DNA from: Brenneria bubanii
GTDB lineage: Bacteria > Pseudomonadota > Gammaproteobacteria > Enterobacterales > Enterobacteriaceae
NCBI RefSeq assembly: GCF_022378355.1
Contig: NZ_JAKMAJ010000003.1
Coordinates: forward strand, 310,001-374,000
Length of the DNA: 64,000 bases
Direction of reading: 5' to 3'
Positions 1 to 8,424 of the stretch are shown here, in pieces. Positions within the stretch are counted from its first letter, which is position 1. Every line of letters starts with the position of its first letter. Position numbers and translations under genes: made by a program. Under the pieces are notes generated by a model, which saw only the letters and a list, made by a program, of their open reading frames with translations, searched no databases and had not been told where the DNA came from.

Positions 1-720
1 AGCATCTCATCCAGCGTCGCGACCTACATGGGATTCATGGATAGCATCCGCGACGGCTTCGCCCAGGAAAATCACGTTAGCCGCGGTTGGTTCACGTCAT
101 CGTCGCGGGGCGCCTGTCCGGTATGCCGGGGGCAAGGCGTCATCTCTACTGAACTCGCCTTCCTTGACAGCACCCAGTCGGAGTGCGAGGCGTGCGGCGG
201 CTCAGGTTTTAACCAGCAGGCGCTCGGTTACCTTTACAGAGAAAAAACCATTGCCGATGTTCTCGCCATGTCGGTCGATGAGGCAAAGGCGTTTGCGGCA
301 TCAAATGATTTACCCATCGAGTCGGCGCTGACGCGCCTGTCGCGCGTCGGATTAGGGCATTTGTCGATAGGTCGCGCCACAACCACCTTGTCTGGAGGGG
401 AAAGGCAAAGATTGAAACTTGCTGCGCGGCTTGAAGATAAGCTGGATATTTTGATCTTGGATGAGCCGACCACCGGTCTGCACGGCAATGATATCACCCT
501 GTTTCTGGCATTGGTTCGATCTCTGGTTAAGCAAGGGGTTACCGTCATTATGGTTGAGCACGCGCTGGACGCCATGCTGGCGGCCGACTGGATTATTGAC
601 CTCGGTCCTGAAGCCGGTAACGCCGGAGGGCAAGTGATGTTTGCCGGGACGGCGCGCCAAATTCTGACGGCGCGCGGATCAATTACCGGTCAGGAGCTGA
701 GGCGTTATATTGACGAATAG
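1..720 (+). CDS. UvrA-like excinuclease ATPase, C-terminal part (5' end outside window)
   Basis: The reading frame is open from the first base, so the gene starts before the window and about 240 C-terminal residues are visible. They include a zinc-finger pair of the CPVC...CEAC type, an ABC signature LSGGERQRLKLA and a Walker B strand ending LILDEPTTGL, in the order found in the second half of UvrA. UvrA proteins are DNA-damage-sensing ABC ATPases of nucleotide excision repair. This may be the housekeeping uvrA or a shorter UvrA paralogue of the kind linked to drug or DNA-intercalator tolerance. E. coli uvrA lies next to ssb, not in a setting like this, so I favour a paralogue. The next gene is 600 bases away. 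Confidence 0.85.
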   Translation, partial: SISSSVATYMGFMDSIRDGFAQENHVSRGWFTSSSRGACPVCRGQGVISTELAFLDSTQSECEACGGSGFNQQALGYLYREKTIADVLAMSVDEAKAFAASNDLPIESALTRLSRVGLGHLSIGRATTTLSGGERQRLKLAARLEDKLDILILDEPTTGLHGNDITLFLALVRSLVKQGVTVIMVEHALDAMLAADWIIDLGPEAGNAGGQVMFAGTARQILTARGSITGQELRRYIDE

Positions 721-740
721 CCCTCAGCCGAGGGCCCTTT
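720..740 (+). terminator. Weak intrinsic terminator after the UvrA-like gene
   Basis: GCCCTC and GAGGGC form a 6-bp stem with a 4-base loop, starting on the last base of the stop codon and followed by CC and three T's. The short T tract makes it a modest candidate. Confidence 0.4.
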
Positions 741-1327
741 ATAGTATTTTACGATGGCTGTTTCGGTTAATTAAGCGGCCTGACGACCGGCGGTAATGCA
801 TCAGATAAAGCCGCCGGCGCCAATATTTCGCCCATGTCGTTCGATTGAATTATATTTTTTGGTTATTAAAAACTTATTTATATCTTTCGCTATTGCAGGC
901 GAGCGGCGGGAATAAATTATGCCAACTTCACCTACATTGCGAAAATATTTTACAGAATCATAAAAAAGCCACGCTTATCCATATATTGCCCTGCACTTTC
1001 ATACCATGAAATATCGCTCTGCAACCTGCCCAGCCGCGCCCCGCCCGATTTTAGTGAATATCGACAACCATTATGGTGCGCAACGCACTCATGCGGGGCG
1101 TAAAAACAGGCCAAATTTACACCATCAATAAAATAGATTGCACACATCATATTTAATCGATTCTACCTATCTCGACTGCTGGCTAGTATCAGGATAAGCG
1201 GCAATAAGGGCGCGCCACACCGGGAAGTTGCGCCATATCGACTGAATCACTCGGCGCAGTCCGAGCCTTTGTCGCTAAAACCAAACGGATATAAATCATT
1301 CCATTTATTACGCGGGAAAGCACCAGT
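721..1327. other. 607-bp gap, no supported gene
   Basis: This AT-rich spacer separates the UvrA-like gene from the DUF485 gene. Apart from the small hairpin at its left edge I see no convincing gene or RNA. A 66-codon open frame on the minus strand (950-1150) has no clear ribosome-binding site and no recognisable family. Confidence 0.5.
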
Positions 1328-1588
1328 ATGAAAAAAAACGCTGCACAATCAAACGATTCAGCGGAAAAAGAGGAATCGTTGCTAATGGGGGTGATATTTA
1401 CCTGCGTGCAAATAATTATTTTTTTTAGCTTCGTCCTTATTTGTGCCTTTAACGTTCCGCTATTAAACCGGGAATTTTTACACTCCGGCATACCGTTCTC
1501 CTTTGTTCTGGGAATGCTGGTGATCGTCAGTGGAATCATATTAACCGCCGCCTATGTGGCAATCGCTAACCGCGCCACGGAGAAATAG
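1328..1588 (+). CDS. DUF485 inner-membrane protein (YjcH type)
   Basis: An 86-residue protein with a polar N-terminus of about 20 residues and two strongly hydrophobic segments (about 22-42 and 56-80) separated by a short loop, the layout of DUF485 proteins such as E. coli YjcH. In acetate-type loci this small membrane protein is encoded directly before the sodium:solute symporter, as here, where the stop codon is only two bases from the next ATG. Its role is probably to accompany that symporter, but no biochemical function is established for the family. The ribosome-binding site is weak. Confidence 0.75.
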   Translation: MKKNAAQSNDSAEKEESLLMGVIFTCVQIIIFFSFVLICAFNVPLLNREFLHSGIPFSFVLGMLVIVSGIILTAAYVAIANRATEK

Positions 1589-1590
1589 TA

Positions 1591-3170
1591 ATGAAAATAT
1601 TTATTTTTCTTTGTTCGCTGCTGACGATAAATCCAGCGCAGGCGGCTATCGGCGTCACCCAGGGCGCCAGCGTTACCGCGATCGCGCTGTTCCTGCTGAT
1701 TATCGCCGTCACGCTGTATATCACCTGGTGGGCGGCGAAAAGAACGCGTACGGCCAGTGACTTTTACAACGCCGGCGGTCAGATTTCCGGCTTCCAAAAC
1801 GGTCTGGCCATCGCCGGCGACGCCATGTCCGCGGGCGCGCTGCTCGGCCTGACGGCGCTGGTGTTCACCAGCGGTTTTGACGGTCTGGTATACGCCATCG
1901 GCTACACCACCGGCCTGCCTATCGTGGTATTTCTGATGGCGGGCAGAATGCGGCGGCTCGGCAAATTCACCTTTATCGACGTGGTCTGCTCGCGTCTGGA
2001 AGGTCGCGCCATTCGCGTATTTTCCGCCTGCGCCTCGCTGATTATCGTACTGTTTTATCTGATTGCGCAGATGGTGGGCGCCGGTCAACTGATACAGATG
2101 CTGTTCGGCATCGATTACGTTTACGCCATTATACTGGTCGGCATTCTGATGGTGCTATACGTCACCTTCGGCGGCATGATGGCGACCACCTGGGTACAGA
2201 TCGTCAAGGCCGTGCTGATGATGGCGGCTGTCTGTTTATCAGTTTCCTGGTGATGAAAAGCGCCGGTTACAGCTTTCATCAATTGCTGAATGACGCGGTG
2301 GGCGTTCATCCGTCCGGCCAGAATATTCTGCTGCCGTCGGCGCTGGCCCGCGATCCGGTATCAGGCATTTCTCTGGCCATCGCGTTGATGCTCGGCACGG
2401 CCGGCCTGCCGCATGTGTTGATGCGCTTCTTTACCGTACCCGACGCCCGCGCCGCGCGCAGTTCCGTACTCTGGGCCACCCTTTTTATGAATGGGTTCTA
2501 TGCGATGATTTTTATCATCGGCTTCGGCGCGCTCTATTTGTTGCGCACTCAGCCGCAGTTATTCGATGCGGGCGGAACCTTGATCGGCGGAACCAATACG
2601 GCGGCGCTGCATCTCGCCTATACTCTCGGTGGCGATCCCCTATTCGGTTTTCTGTCCGCCGTGGCGTTCGCCACCATTCTGGCGGTGGTCGCCGGTCTGA
2701 CCATTTCCAGCGCGTCAGCCATCAGCCATGACATCTACGGTTGCCTGTTCGGTAAAAAAACCGGCTCGGAACAGCGCGAAATGCGCATCATGAAGGCAGC
2801 GGTGCTGGTGTTGGGCATCATCGCCGTGCTGTTGGGCATCGCGTTCAAAGGGCAGAATATTGCCTATATGATCAGCCTGGCGTTTTCTATTTCTTGCTCC
2901 TCCACCTTTCCGGTGCTGATTCTGGCTATTTACTGGCGTCGGCTTTCCGCCCTCGGCGCGGTATGGGGCGGCGCTTCAGGACTGATTGCATCGCTGGTGC
3001 TCACGATACTGGGGCCGTCCATTTGGGTGAAAGTGCTGGGACACGCCGCGCCGGCCTTTGCCATCGATCCGCCGGCCATTATTACCGTGCCGCTGGCGTT
3101 CACGGTAGCCGTCGCGGTGTCGCTGCTGGAACGGCGGCCGATCCAATACGCCCAGCGTCAGGCTTCCTGA
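1591..3170 (+). pseudogene. Sodium:solute symporter (ActP-like), interrupted by a frameshift
   Basis: Two overlapping frames together encode a full SSS-family transporter of about 525 residues. The first (1591-2253) has a signal-like start and the first helices with the motif [20 protein letters not shown]. The second continues from about 2223 with ...[20 protein letters not shown] to the end at 3170. The join falls after [10 protein letters not shown] at about 2215-2235, and the shift corresponds to loss of one base. The family imports short monocarboxylates such as acetate with sodium. The DUF485 partner lies immediately upstream. Codon use on both sides looks normal, so the lesion is recent or a sequencing error. 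If real, the transporter is truncated after about 220 residues. Confidence 0.8.
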
Positions 3171-3268
3171 CCACGTTAGTTTTTATTGGTTTTCATTTTT
3201 TCCATTGTTCACCATAAACCCGCCGGCGGTCTGCGCGCCGCCCGGCGTCAACATCAGGGAACCGCAGT

Positions 3269-4723
3269 ATGAGCAAACAACCTATCGCCCAATCCGGCGC
3301 CTTCGCCGAACTGATGAGCATCCGCGCCGGCGCGCCGCTGCCCGACGATGAAGTTAAAATCACCGGCGCCGATCCCTTCTTCGCCACGCCGTTTCGTATC
3401 GGCGAAACGGCGGCGGCGGCGCTGGCGGCACGCGGCATCGCCGCCAACGATTTGTGGCAACTGCGCACCGGCCAACGTCAGCAAATTGCCGTGGACGTTC
3501 GCGCGGCGGCCGCGACCTCGCTGGGCGGCGGCGATATGACGCTACGCCGGGACGACAATGGCGAATTCCTGCCAATCCCGGTTTCCGACGCCATCAGACA
3601 CATGGTATCGCTAACGCAACCGTGGCGAACCGCGGACGATGCCTGGCTATTGCCGCATACCAATCTGCCCCATCTCGAGCAGCGCGTACTTGAGGTATTG
3701 CAATGCGAAAGTACGCCGGAATCAATTAGCGCGGGCGTAAAGCGCTGGAACGCCGATGCGCTGGAAGCGGCGATAGCCGAGGCACAGGCCTGTGCAGGTA
3801 AAGTACGGACGGCCGAAGAGTGGCTGCGCCACCCGCACGGCGCCTATCTGGCCTCCCGCCCGGTAGTGGAAATCACTAAAATCGCCGACGGCGATCCGGA
3901 GCCGCTGCCAGCCGGCGACCAACCCGCGTCCGGCATTCGGGTGCTCGATCTGACGCGCATTCTGGCCGGACCGACGGCAGGCATCGGTTTTGCCGAGCAC
4001 GGCGCCGATGTGCTCATGGTGACCGCCCCCGACCTGCCGCAGGTTCCCGCCTTCGTGCGCGACACCAGCCACGGCAAGCGCAGCTGTTTCCTCGATTTTC
4101 GCCAGCCGGATCAGGCGGCCCAGCTGCGCAATCTGGTACGCGACAGCGATGTATTTATCGACGGCTACCGACCGGGACGGCTGGCGGCGCACGGCTTCGG
4201 CGTCGAGGATCTGGTCAATATGCGACCGGGGTTAATCCATATTTCCGTCAACTGTTTCGGCTCAGGCGGCCCCTTTGCCGACCGGGCTGGCTGGGATCAG
4301 GTGGCGCAGGCGGTAACCGGAATTTGTCATACCCACGGGCTGGCGATCGGCGCCGATGGGCCCAAGCTGACGCCGGTATTTATGTGCGATTTTCTAACCG
4401 GCTTTTTGGCGACGTTCGGCGGCATGTTGGCGCTGGCGCGACGCGCGCGCGACGGCGGTAGCTATCGCGTTCAGGTATCGCTCTGCCAGTCGGCGATGCT
4501 ATTGCAGCGCCAGGGACTGGTGGAAAATTTCGCTAACGCGCCGGGTCGGCTGACGCCTGATGAGTTCGAATCACTGGCGGTATGCGATGAGAACACCAGC
4601 TACGGCGATCTGAAATCATTGGGACCGGTGCTGCGTATGTCCAGCACCCCTTGCCAATGGTTCGGCACCACCCCGTCGTTGGGCGGCGATCGACCGATTT
4701 GGCGCGTACGCGGTCAGCGATAA
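3269..4723 (+). CDS. CaiB/BaiF family (class III) CoA-transferase
   Basis: A 484-residue protein. From about residue 215 it carries the family's usual opening, IRVLDLTRILAGPTAG, followed by a GYRPGRL loop and NCFGSGGPF. Class III CoA-transferases move CoA between carboxylic acids through an aspartyl-CoA thioester in the cytosol. The first 210 residues resemble the usual C-terminal part of the family (an EWLRHPHGAYLASRP segment around 185-200), so the halves appear in swapped order or the N-terminal part is an added domain. AGGGA precedes the ATG by 8 bases. It sits between a carboxylate-type symporter and a LysR gene, suggesting uptake and CoA activation of an organic acid. The substrate is unknown. 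Confidence 0.8.
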   Translation: MSKQPIAQSGAFAELMSIRAGAPLPDDEVKITGADPFFATPFRIGETAAAALAARGIAANDLWQLRTGQRQQIAVDVRAAAATSLGGGDMTLRRDDNGEFLPIPVSDAIRHMVSLTQPWRTADDAWLLPHTNLPHLEQRVLEVLQCESTPESISAGVKRWNADALEAAIAEAQACAGKVRTAEEWLRHPHGAYLASRPVVEITKIADGDPEPLPAGDQPASGIRVLDLTRILAGPTAGIGFAEHGADVLMVTAPDLPQVPAFVRDTSHGKRSCFLDFRQPDQAAQLRNLVRDSDVFIDGYRPGRLAAHGFGVEDLVNMRPGLIHISVNCFGSGGPFADRAGWDQVAQAVTGICHTHGLAIGADGPKLTPVFMCDFLTGFLATFGGMLALARRARDGGSYRVQVSLCQSAMLLQRQGLVENFANAPGRLTPDEFESLAVCDENTSYGDLKSLGPVLRMSSTPCQWFGTTPSLGGDRPIWRVRGQR

Positions 4724-4906
4724 CGCCCGCCGCGCGTGCACCGCGGCGGCGCATTGCCCTATCGGGTGCGCATAACTGCGTCGGCGCGTAAGTTTAATTC
4801 ATTGAATAATAATGAGTAACTTACTATCTAACCTGGCGTGATTTTTGCAATCATCTATTTACAGGATGACAACGCCAATAACCGATTCAATTTTCGGATG
4901 ATGATA

Positions 4907-5794
4907 ATGAAAATTTGCGAACTGATGACCTTTGCCACCGTCGCGCGCTGCGCGAATATCACCGCCGCCGCCAGAGAACTGAACACCGTACAGTCCAACG
5001 TCACAACGCGCATCCGGGCGCTGGAAAACCATATCGGCTTACCGCTGCTGGAGCGCCACAGTCGGGGCGTTGCCCTGACCGGCGCCGGGCAACGTTTACT
5101 GCCCTATGCCCAGCAGGCGGTCGCCTTGCTGGATGAAGCGGCGCGGGTCGCGCGCGATGAAGGCGAGGCGCAGGGACCGCTGGTGCTGGGCTCAATGGAA
5201 ACCACGCTCGCCGTGCGCCTGCCCGACGTGCTGGCGCGTTTTCATGCGCGCTATGCCGATGTACAGCTGGTCATGAAAATCGACTCGACCGCCGCGCTGG
5301 TCGAGCGCGTGCTGAACAACGAGGTATATGGCGCATTCGTCGCCGGCCCGGTTGAACATCCTATGCTGAGCGTAGAACGGGTGTTCGAAGAGGAGCTGGT
5401 GCTGGTTACGCCGCGCCGCTGGCCGACTTTGCAGGCATTTCGTCTGGATAGCCAGCCGGTGACGGCCCTGATGTTCCGCGTGGGCTGCGCCTACCGTCAG
5501 CGCTTGGAGCAGCTGCTGGTGTATCTTGGCCGCCCGTCGTTCCAGCGTCTGGATTTCGGTTCGCTGGACGGCATCCTTGGCTGCATCGGCGCCGGCGTGG
5601 GGATCACGCTGCTGCCGCGTTCGGTCGTGGAAAAATCCGGTTTGGCCGACCGGTTGCAGATACATCGCGTCGATGAATCGATCGCACGCGTTTCGACGCT
5701 GTTTATTCGCCGCCGCGAGGCGCAGCAAACCACGACGATGCGGCTGTTCCTCGACTGCCTGAGCGAAGAGAAAACCATGCCGATCGCCGTTTAG
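4907..5794 (+). CDS. LysR-family transcriptional regulator
   Basis: About 295 residues with an N-terminal winged helix-turn-helix (FATVARCANITAAARELN, then a second helix with QSNVTTRIRALE) and a C-terminal two-lobe effector domain. I chose the ATG at 4907, where the protein begins MKICELMTF as is typical and a GGA lies about 8 bases upstream. An ATG at 4898 and a longer frame from 4838 are possible. It follows the CoA-transferase in the same direction instead of being divergent from a target, so its regulon is uncertain. The CoA-transferase/symporter cluster is the obvious candidate. Confidence 0.8.
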   Translation: MKICELMTFATVARCANITAAARELNTVQSNVTTRIRALENHIGLPLLERHSRGVALTGAGQRLLPYAQQAVALLDEAARVARDEGEAQGPLVLGSMETTLAVRLPDVLARFHARYADVQLVMKIDSTAALVERVLNNEVYGAFVAGPVEHPMLSVERVFEEELVLVTPRRWPTLQAFRLDSQPVTALMFRVGCAYRQRLEQLLVYLGRPSFQRLDFGSLDGILGCIGAGVGITLLPRSVVEKSGLADRLQIHRVDESIARVSTLFIRRREAQQTTTMRLFLDCLSEEKTMPIAV

Positions 5795-5974
5795 CGCATC
5801 CGCCGTCTTTGCGCGGATCCAGCATGAGAAGGCGCTGGCATCGATTGCCTAACGAATCATCCCGCTGATTCAACAATGAGTTTACCCAGAATAAAACGAT
5901 CTTATCGTGCCGTTGCACGCGCATAGGATGCAAATCCTGCCGATATTACGTTTATTCACGCAATTGTATTCACC

Positions 5975-6925
5975 TCAAGGCAACGCCACATCCGCTTGCG
6001 CCAGATAGCGAACCAGCCTGTCCCGGTACGGCAATGCGGTCATCGCGCCTTTCGAGGTCGTCGCCAGCGCGCCGCAGGCCTGAGCCTGGGCAATGATGGC
6101 AGGCAATGCGGCGCCGTCACGCCATTGCGCGCCACGTTCACTTAATCCGGCAAGCAAGCCGGCAACAAATGCATCGCCGGCGCCGGTGGTATCCACCGCC
6201 TGTACGGGGCGCGCCGGGTAGAATATCATCTGCCCCGGACGTCCTGCCCAGGCGCCAGATTTCCCCAGGGTTACCACCAACAGCGACGGGCTGATTTCCC
6301 GGCATAACGCCGTCATTGCCTGCTCAACATCCGCAATCTCGACGATCTGCGTCAGCTCGTCATCGGACAGCTTCACCACATCGGCCATCGCCAGCGCCTG
6401 TTTAACGCAGGTTCGCATCTGATGACGGTCCGGCCACAGGTCGTCGCGCAAATTGGCGTCGAAGCTGAGCCAGCCGCCGGCTTCTTTCACCGCCGCCATA
6501 GCCTGTAGCGTCGAGGAACGGGAAGGCTCCGCCGCCAGCGCGATAGAACAGCAGTGTAGCCATTCCTCGTCGGAAAAATGCGGCAGGTCATCCGGTTCAA
6601 GAAACAAATCGGCGCCCGGACGCACCATGAAGGTGAATTGCCGCTCCCCTTCCTCGTTCAGCGTAACCAACACGATGGAGGTCCGATGCTGCGCATCATA
6701 ATGCAGATATGTGGTATCGACCTTTTCCTGTTGCAAAACCTGCTGCAAACGGTGACCGAAGGGCTCGTCGCCCACGCGGCCGATAAACGCGCTGTCGCCA
6801 TGCAGCCGGGCGATGCCGACGGCCACGTTCGCCGGCGCGCCGCCGGGGCAAGGTAATAAACGCTGCATATCGTCGGCAAACAGATCAATTACCGCATCGC
6901 CCAACACCCAGACTTTATTTGTCAT
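5975..6925 (-). CDS. cscK: Fructokinase of the sucrose locus (PfkB family)
   Basis: A 316-residue ribokinase/PfkB-family kinase starting MTNKVWVLGDAVIDL, with the first family signature around GGAPANVAVGIARL and the C-terminal catalytic motif DTTGAGDAFVAG, whose GAGD aspartate is the usual catalytic base. It phosphorylates fructose released from sucrose by the neighbouring hydrolase. The start at 6925 has GGAG a few bases upstream; a longer frame to 7093 would run over the promoter and operator. It is divergent from cscB, from which it is separated by a 246-bp regulatory region. The name follows the csc (non-PTS sucrose) arrangement; scrK would be an equivalent label. Confidence 0.85.
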   Translation of the reverse strand: MTNKVWVLGDAVIDLFADDMQRLLPCPGGAPANVAVGIARLHGDSAFIGRVGDEPFGHRLQQVLQQEKVDTTYLHYDAQHRTSIVLVTLNEEGERQFTFMVRPGADLFLEPDDLPHFSDEEWLHCCSIALAAEPSRSSTLQAMAAVKEAGGWLSFDANLRDDLWPDRHQMRTCVKQALAMADVVKLSDDELTQIVEIADVEQAMTALCREISPSLLVVTLGKSGAWAGRPGQMIFYPARPVQAVDTTGAGDAFVAGLLAGLSERGAQWRDGAALPAIIAQAQACGALATTSKGAMTALPYRDRLVRYLAQADVALP

Positions 6926-7063
6926 CGAAACTCCAATAACGTACTGATTATAAAATAAAATCCCGTCCCGCCACGCGGCAGGAAACGCCCTGATTCCCAG
7001 TACGGATAAAAACGGAAATCGTTGTTGAATGGGAATGTAGCGAGTTGCGCGGTAAAATAAAAT

Positions 7064-7075
7064 GTTAACGTTAAC
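7064..7075. promoter_or_regulatory. LacI-type operator candidate 1 in the csc control region
   Basis: GTTAACGTTAAC is a perfect 12-base palindrome with the central CG common in LacI-family operators. It lies upstream of cscK, 139 bases before that start codon, and an identical copy lies 63 bases away. Confidence 0.6.
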
Positions 7076-7078
7076 TTT

Positions 7079-7094
7079 CATGATTAACATCACA
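7079..7094 (-). promoter_or_regulatory. CRP site candidate between the two csc operators
   Basis: On the minus strand the sequence reads TGTGATGTTAATCATG. It matches the CRP consensus fully in the first half (TGTGAT) and in ATCA of the second. Its position between the two palindromes fits catabolite activation of both divergent csc units. Confidence 0.55.
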
Positions 7095-7126
7095 TTCTCG
7101 TAATGAACTGCTTTAGTTTTTTAATA

Positions 7127-7138
7127 GTTAACGTTAAC
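7127..7138. promoter_or_regulatory. LacI-type operator candidate 2 in the csc control region
   Basis: A second exact copy of GTTAACGTTAAC, 63 bases (about six helical turns) from the first and 34 bases before the cscB start codon. Two identical sites in helical phase suggest repression with DNA looping. Confidence 0.6.
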
Positions 7139-7171
7139 AATTCAGCCATCAAAATGTCAGGAGTCAGACGG

Positions 7172-8413
7172 ATGAACGCTGAAACCAGAAAAACCTATAT
7201 TCTATTGAGCAGTTTATTTTTCTTTTTTTTCTTTACCTGGTCCTCGACCTGCTCGCTGATTTCCATCTGGCTCAACCAGTATGTGAATCTCAACGCCACC
7301 GATACCGGCATTATCTTCTCCGCGATTTTGCTGGTGTCGTTTTGCTCACAACCGCTGTACGGCTATATCCAGGATAAACTCGGACTGGGTAAACATCAGC
7401 TGTGGTTCATTTCAATTCTGCTGGTGTGCAGCGGGCCGTTCTTTATGCTGTTTGCCGATTTACTGCGTTTCAATATTTATGTCGGCAGCATTGTGGGCGG
7501 GTTATACATCGGCGCCACCTTCAACGGCGGCATCGGTCTGCTGGAAGCCTACATCGAACGTTTTTGCCGCATGAAATCGATTGAATACGGCCGTTCCAGA
7601 ATGTGGGGGTCGCTGGGCTGGGCCGTCGCAACCTTCTTCGCCGGCATTAACTTCAACATTAATCCGCTCTACAACTTCGCGCTGGCATCCATTTCCGGTC
7701 TGCTGTTTCTGCTGTGTCTCAGCCAGGTGCGCATCGTCAAAGAGAATGCCATGAGCCAGCTTCAGTTCGGCGATCCGGCCAAAATCACCCTGGCCGACGC
7801 CGTCGGACTGCTGCGACTGTCGCGCTTCTGGGCGCTGGTTATCTTTGTAATCGGCACCTGCATTTACGGTGTTTACGATCAGCAGTTCCCGGTTTATTTC
7901 GCTTCACAGTTTCCCGATCTGCAATCAGGCAACAGCATGTTCGGTTATCTGAACTCGCTTCAGGTATTCCTTGAAGCCGGCGGCATGTTCCTTGCCCCAT
8001 TCCTGGTTAACCGCATCGGCGCCAAGAACGGCCTGATACTGGCCAGCGCCATCATGGCCCTGCGCGTTATTGGATCCGGCCTGGTCAGCGGCGTACTGTT
8101 GATTTCGGCTATGAAGCTGCTGCATGCGGTGGAATTACCCATACTGTTGATTTCTTTGTTTAAATATAACAGTCTGAACTTCGATAAACGTTTATCGACC
8201 ACCATTTACCTGGTTGGCTTCACCTGTATCAGTTCGGTGGTGAGCAGCCTGCTGTCCCCGATTGTGGGTTACAGCTATGAGATATTCGGTTTCGCCCGCA
8301 CCTATCTGTTTATGGGCAGTATGGTTCTCATCACCACGCTGATTTCCTGTTTTCTGCTGGAATCGAATAAAACTGTTCGGCCTTCCCCGACCTTTACACC
8401 CCGCGCACAATAA
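7172..8413 (+). CDS. cscB: Sucrose:proton symporter, LacY/CscB family
   Basis: An MFS permease of about 413 residues with twelve predicted membrane spans, starting MNAETRKTYILLSSLFFFFFF. The motif LYGYIQDKLGLGKHQLW in the first cytoplasmic loop and the sequence through the second half are typical of the oligosaccharide:H+ symporter (LacY) family and closest to CscB. It imports unmodified sucrose with protons across the inner membrane. The ATG at 7172 has CAGGAG 8 bases upstream; a longer frame from 7103 covers operator 2 and is unlikely. cscA follows after 11 bases in the same operon. Confidence 0.85.
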   Translation: MNAETRKTYILLSSLFFFFFFTWSSTCSLISIWLNQYVNLNATDTGIIFSAILLVSFCSQPLYGYIQDKLGLGKHQLWFISILLVCSGPFFMLFADLLRFNIYVGSIVGGLYIGATFNGGIGLLEAYIERFCRMKSIEYGRSRMWGSLGWAVATFFAGINFNINPLYNFALASISGLLFLLCLSQVRIVKENAMSQLQFGDPAKITLADAVGLLRLSRFWALVIFVIGTCIYGVYDQQFPVYFASQFPDLQSGNSMFGYLNSLQVFLEAGGMFLAPFLVNRIGAKNGLILASAIMALRVIGSGLVSGVLLISAMKLLHAVELPILLISLFKYNSLNFDKRLSTTIYLVGFTCISSVVSSLLSPIVGYSYEIFGFARTYLFMGSMVLITTLISCFLLESNKTVRPSPTFTPRAQ

Positions 8414-8424
8414 AGTGAGTTGCT

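Noticed and set aside
950-1150. 66-codon open frame on the minus strand in the gap after the UvrA-like gene
   Set aside because: No clear ribosome-binding site, no recognisable family, in an AT-rich gap.
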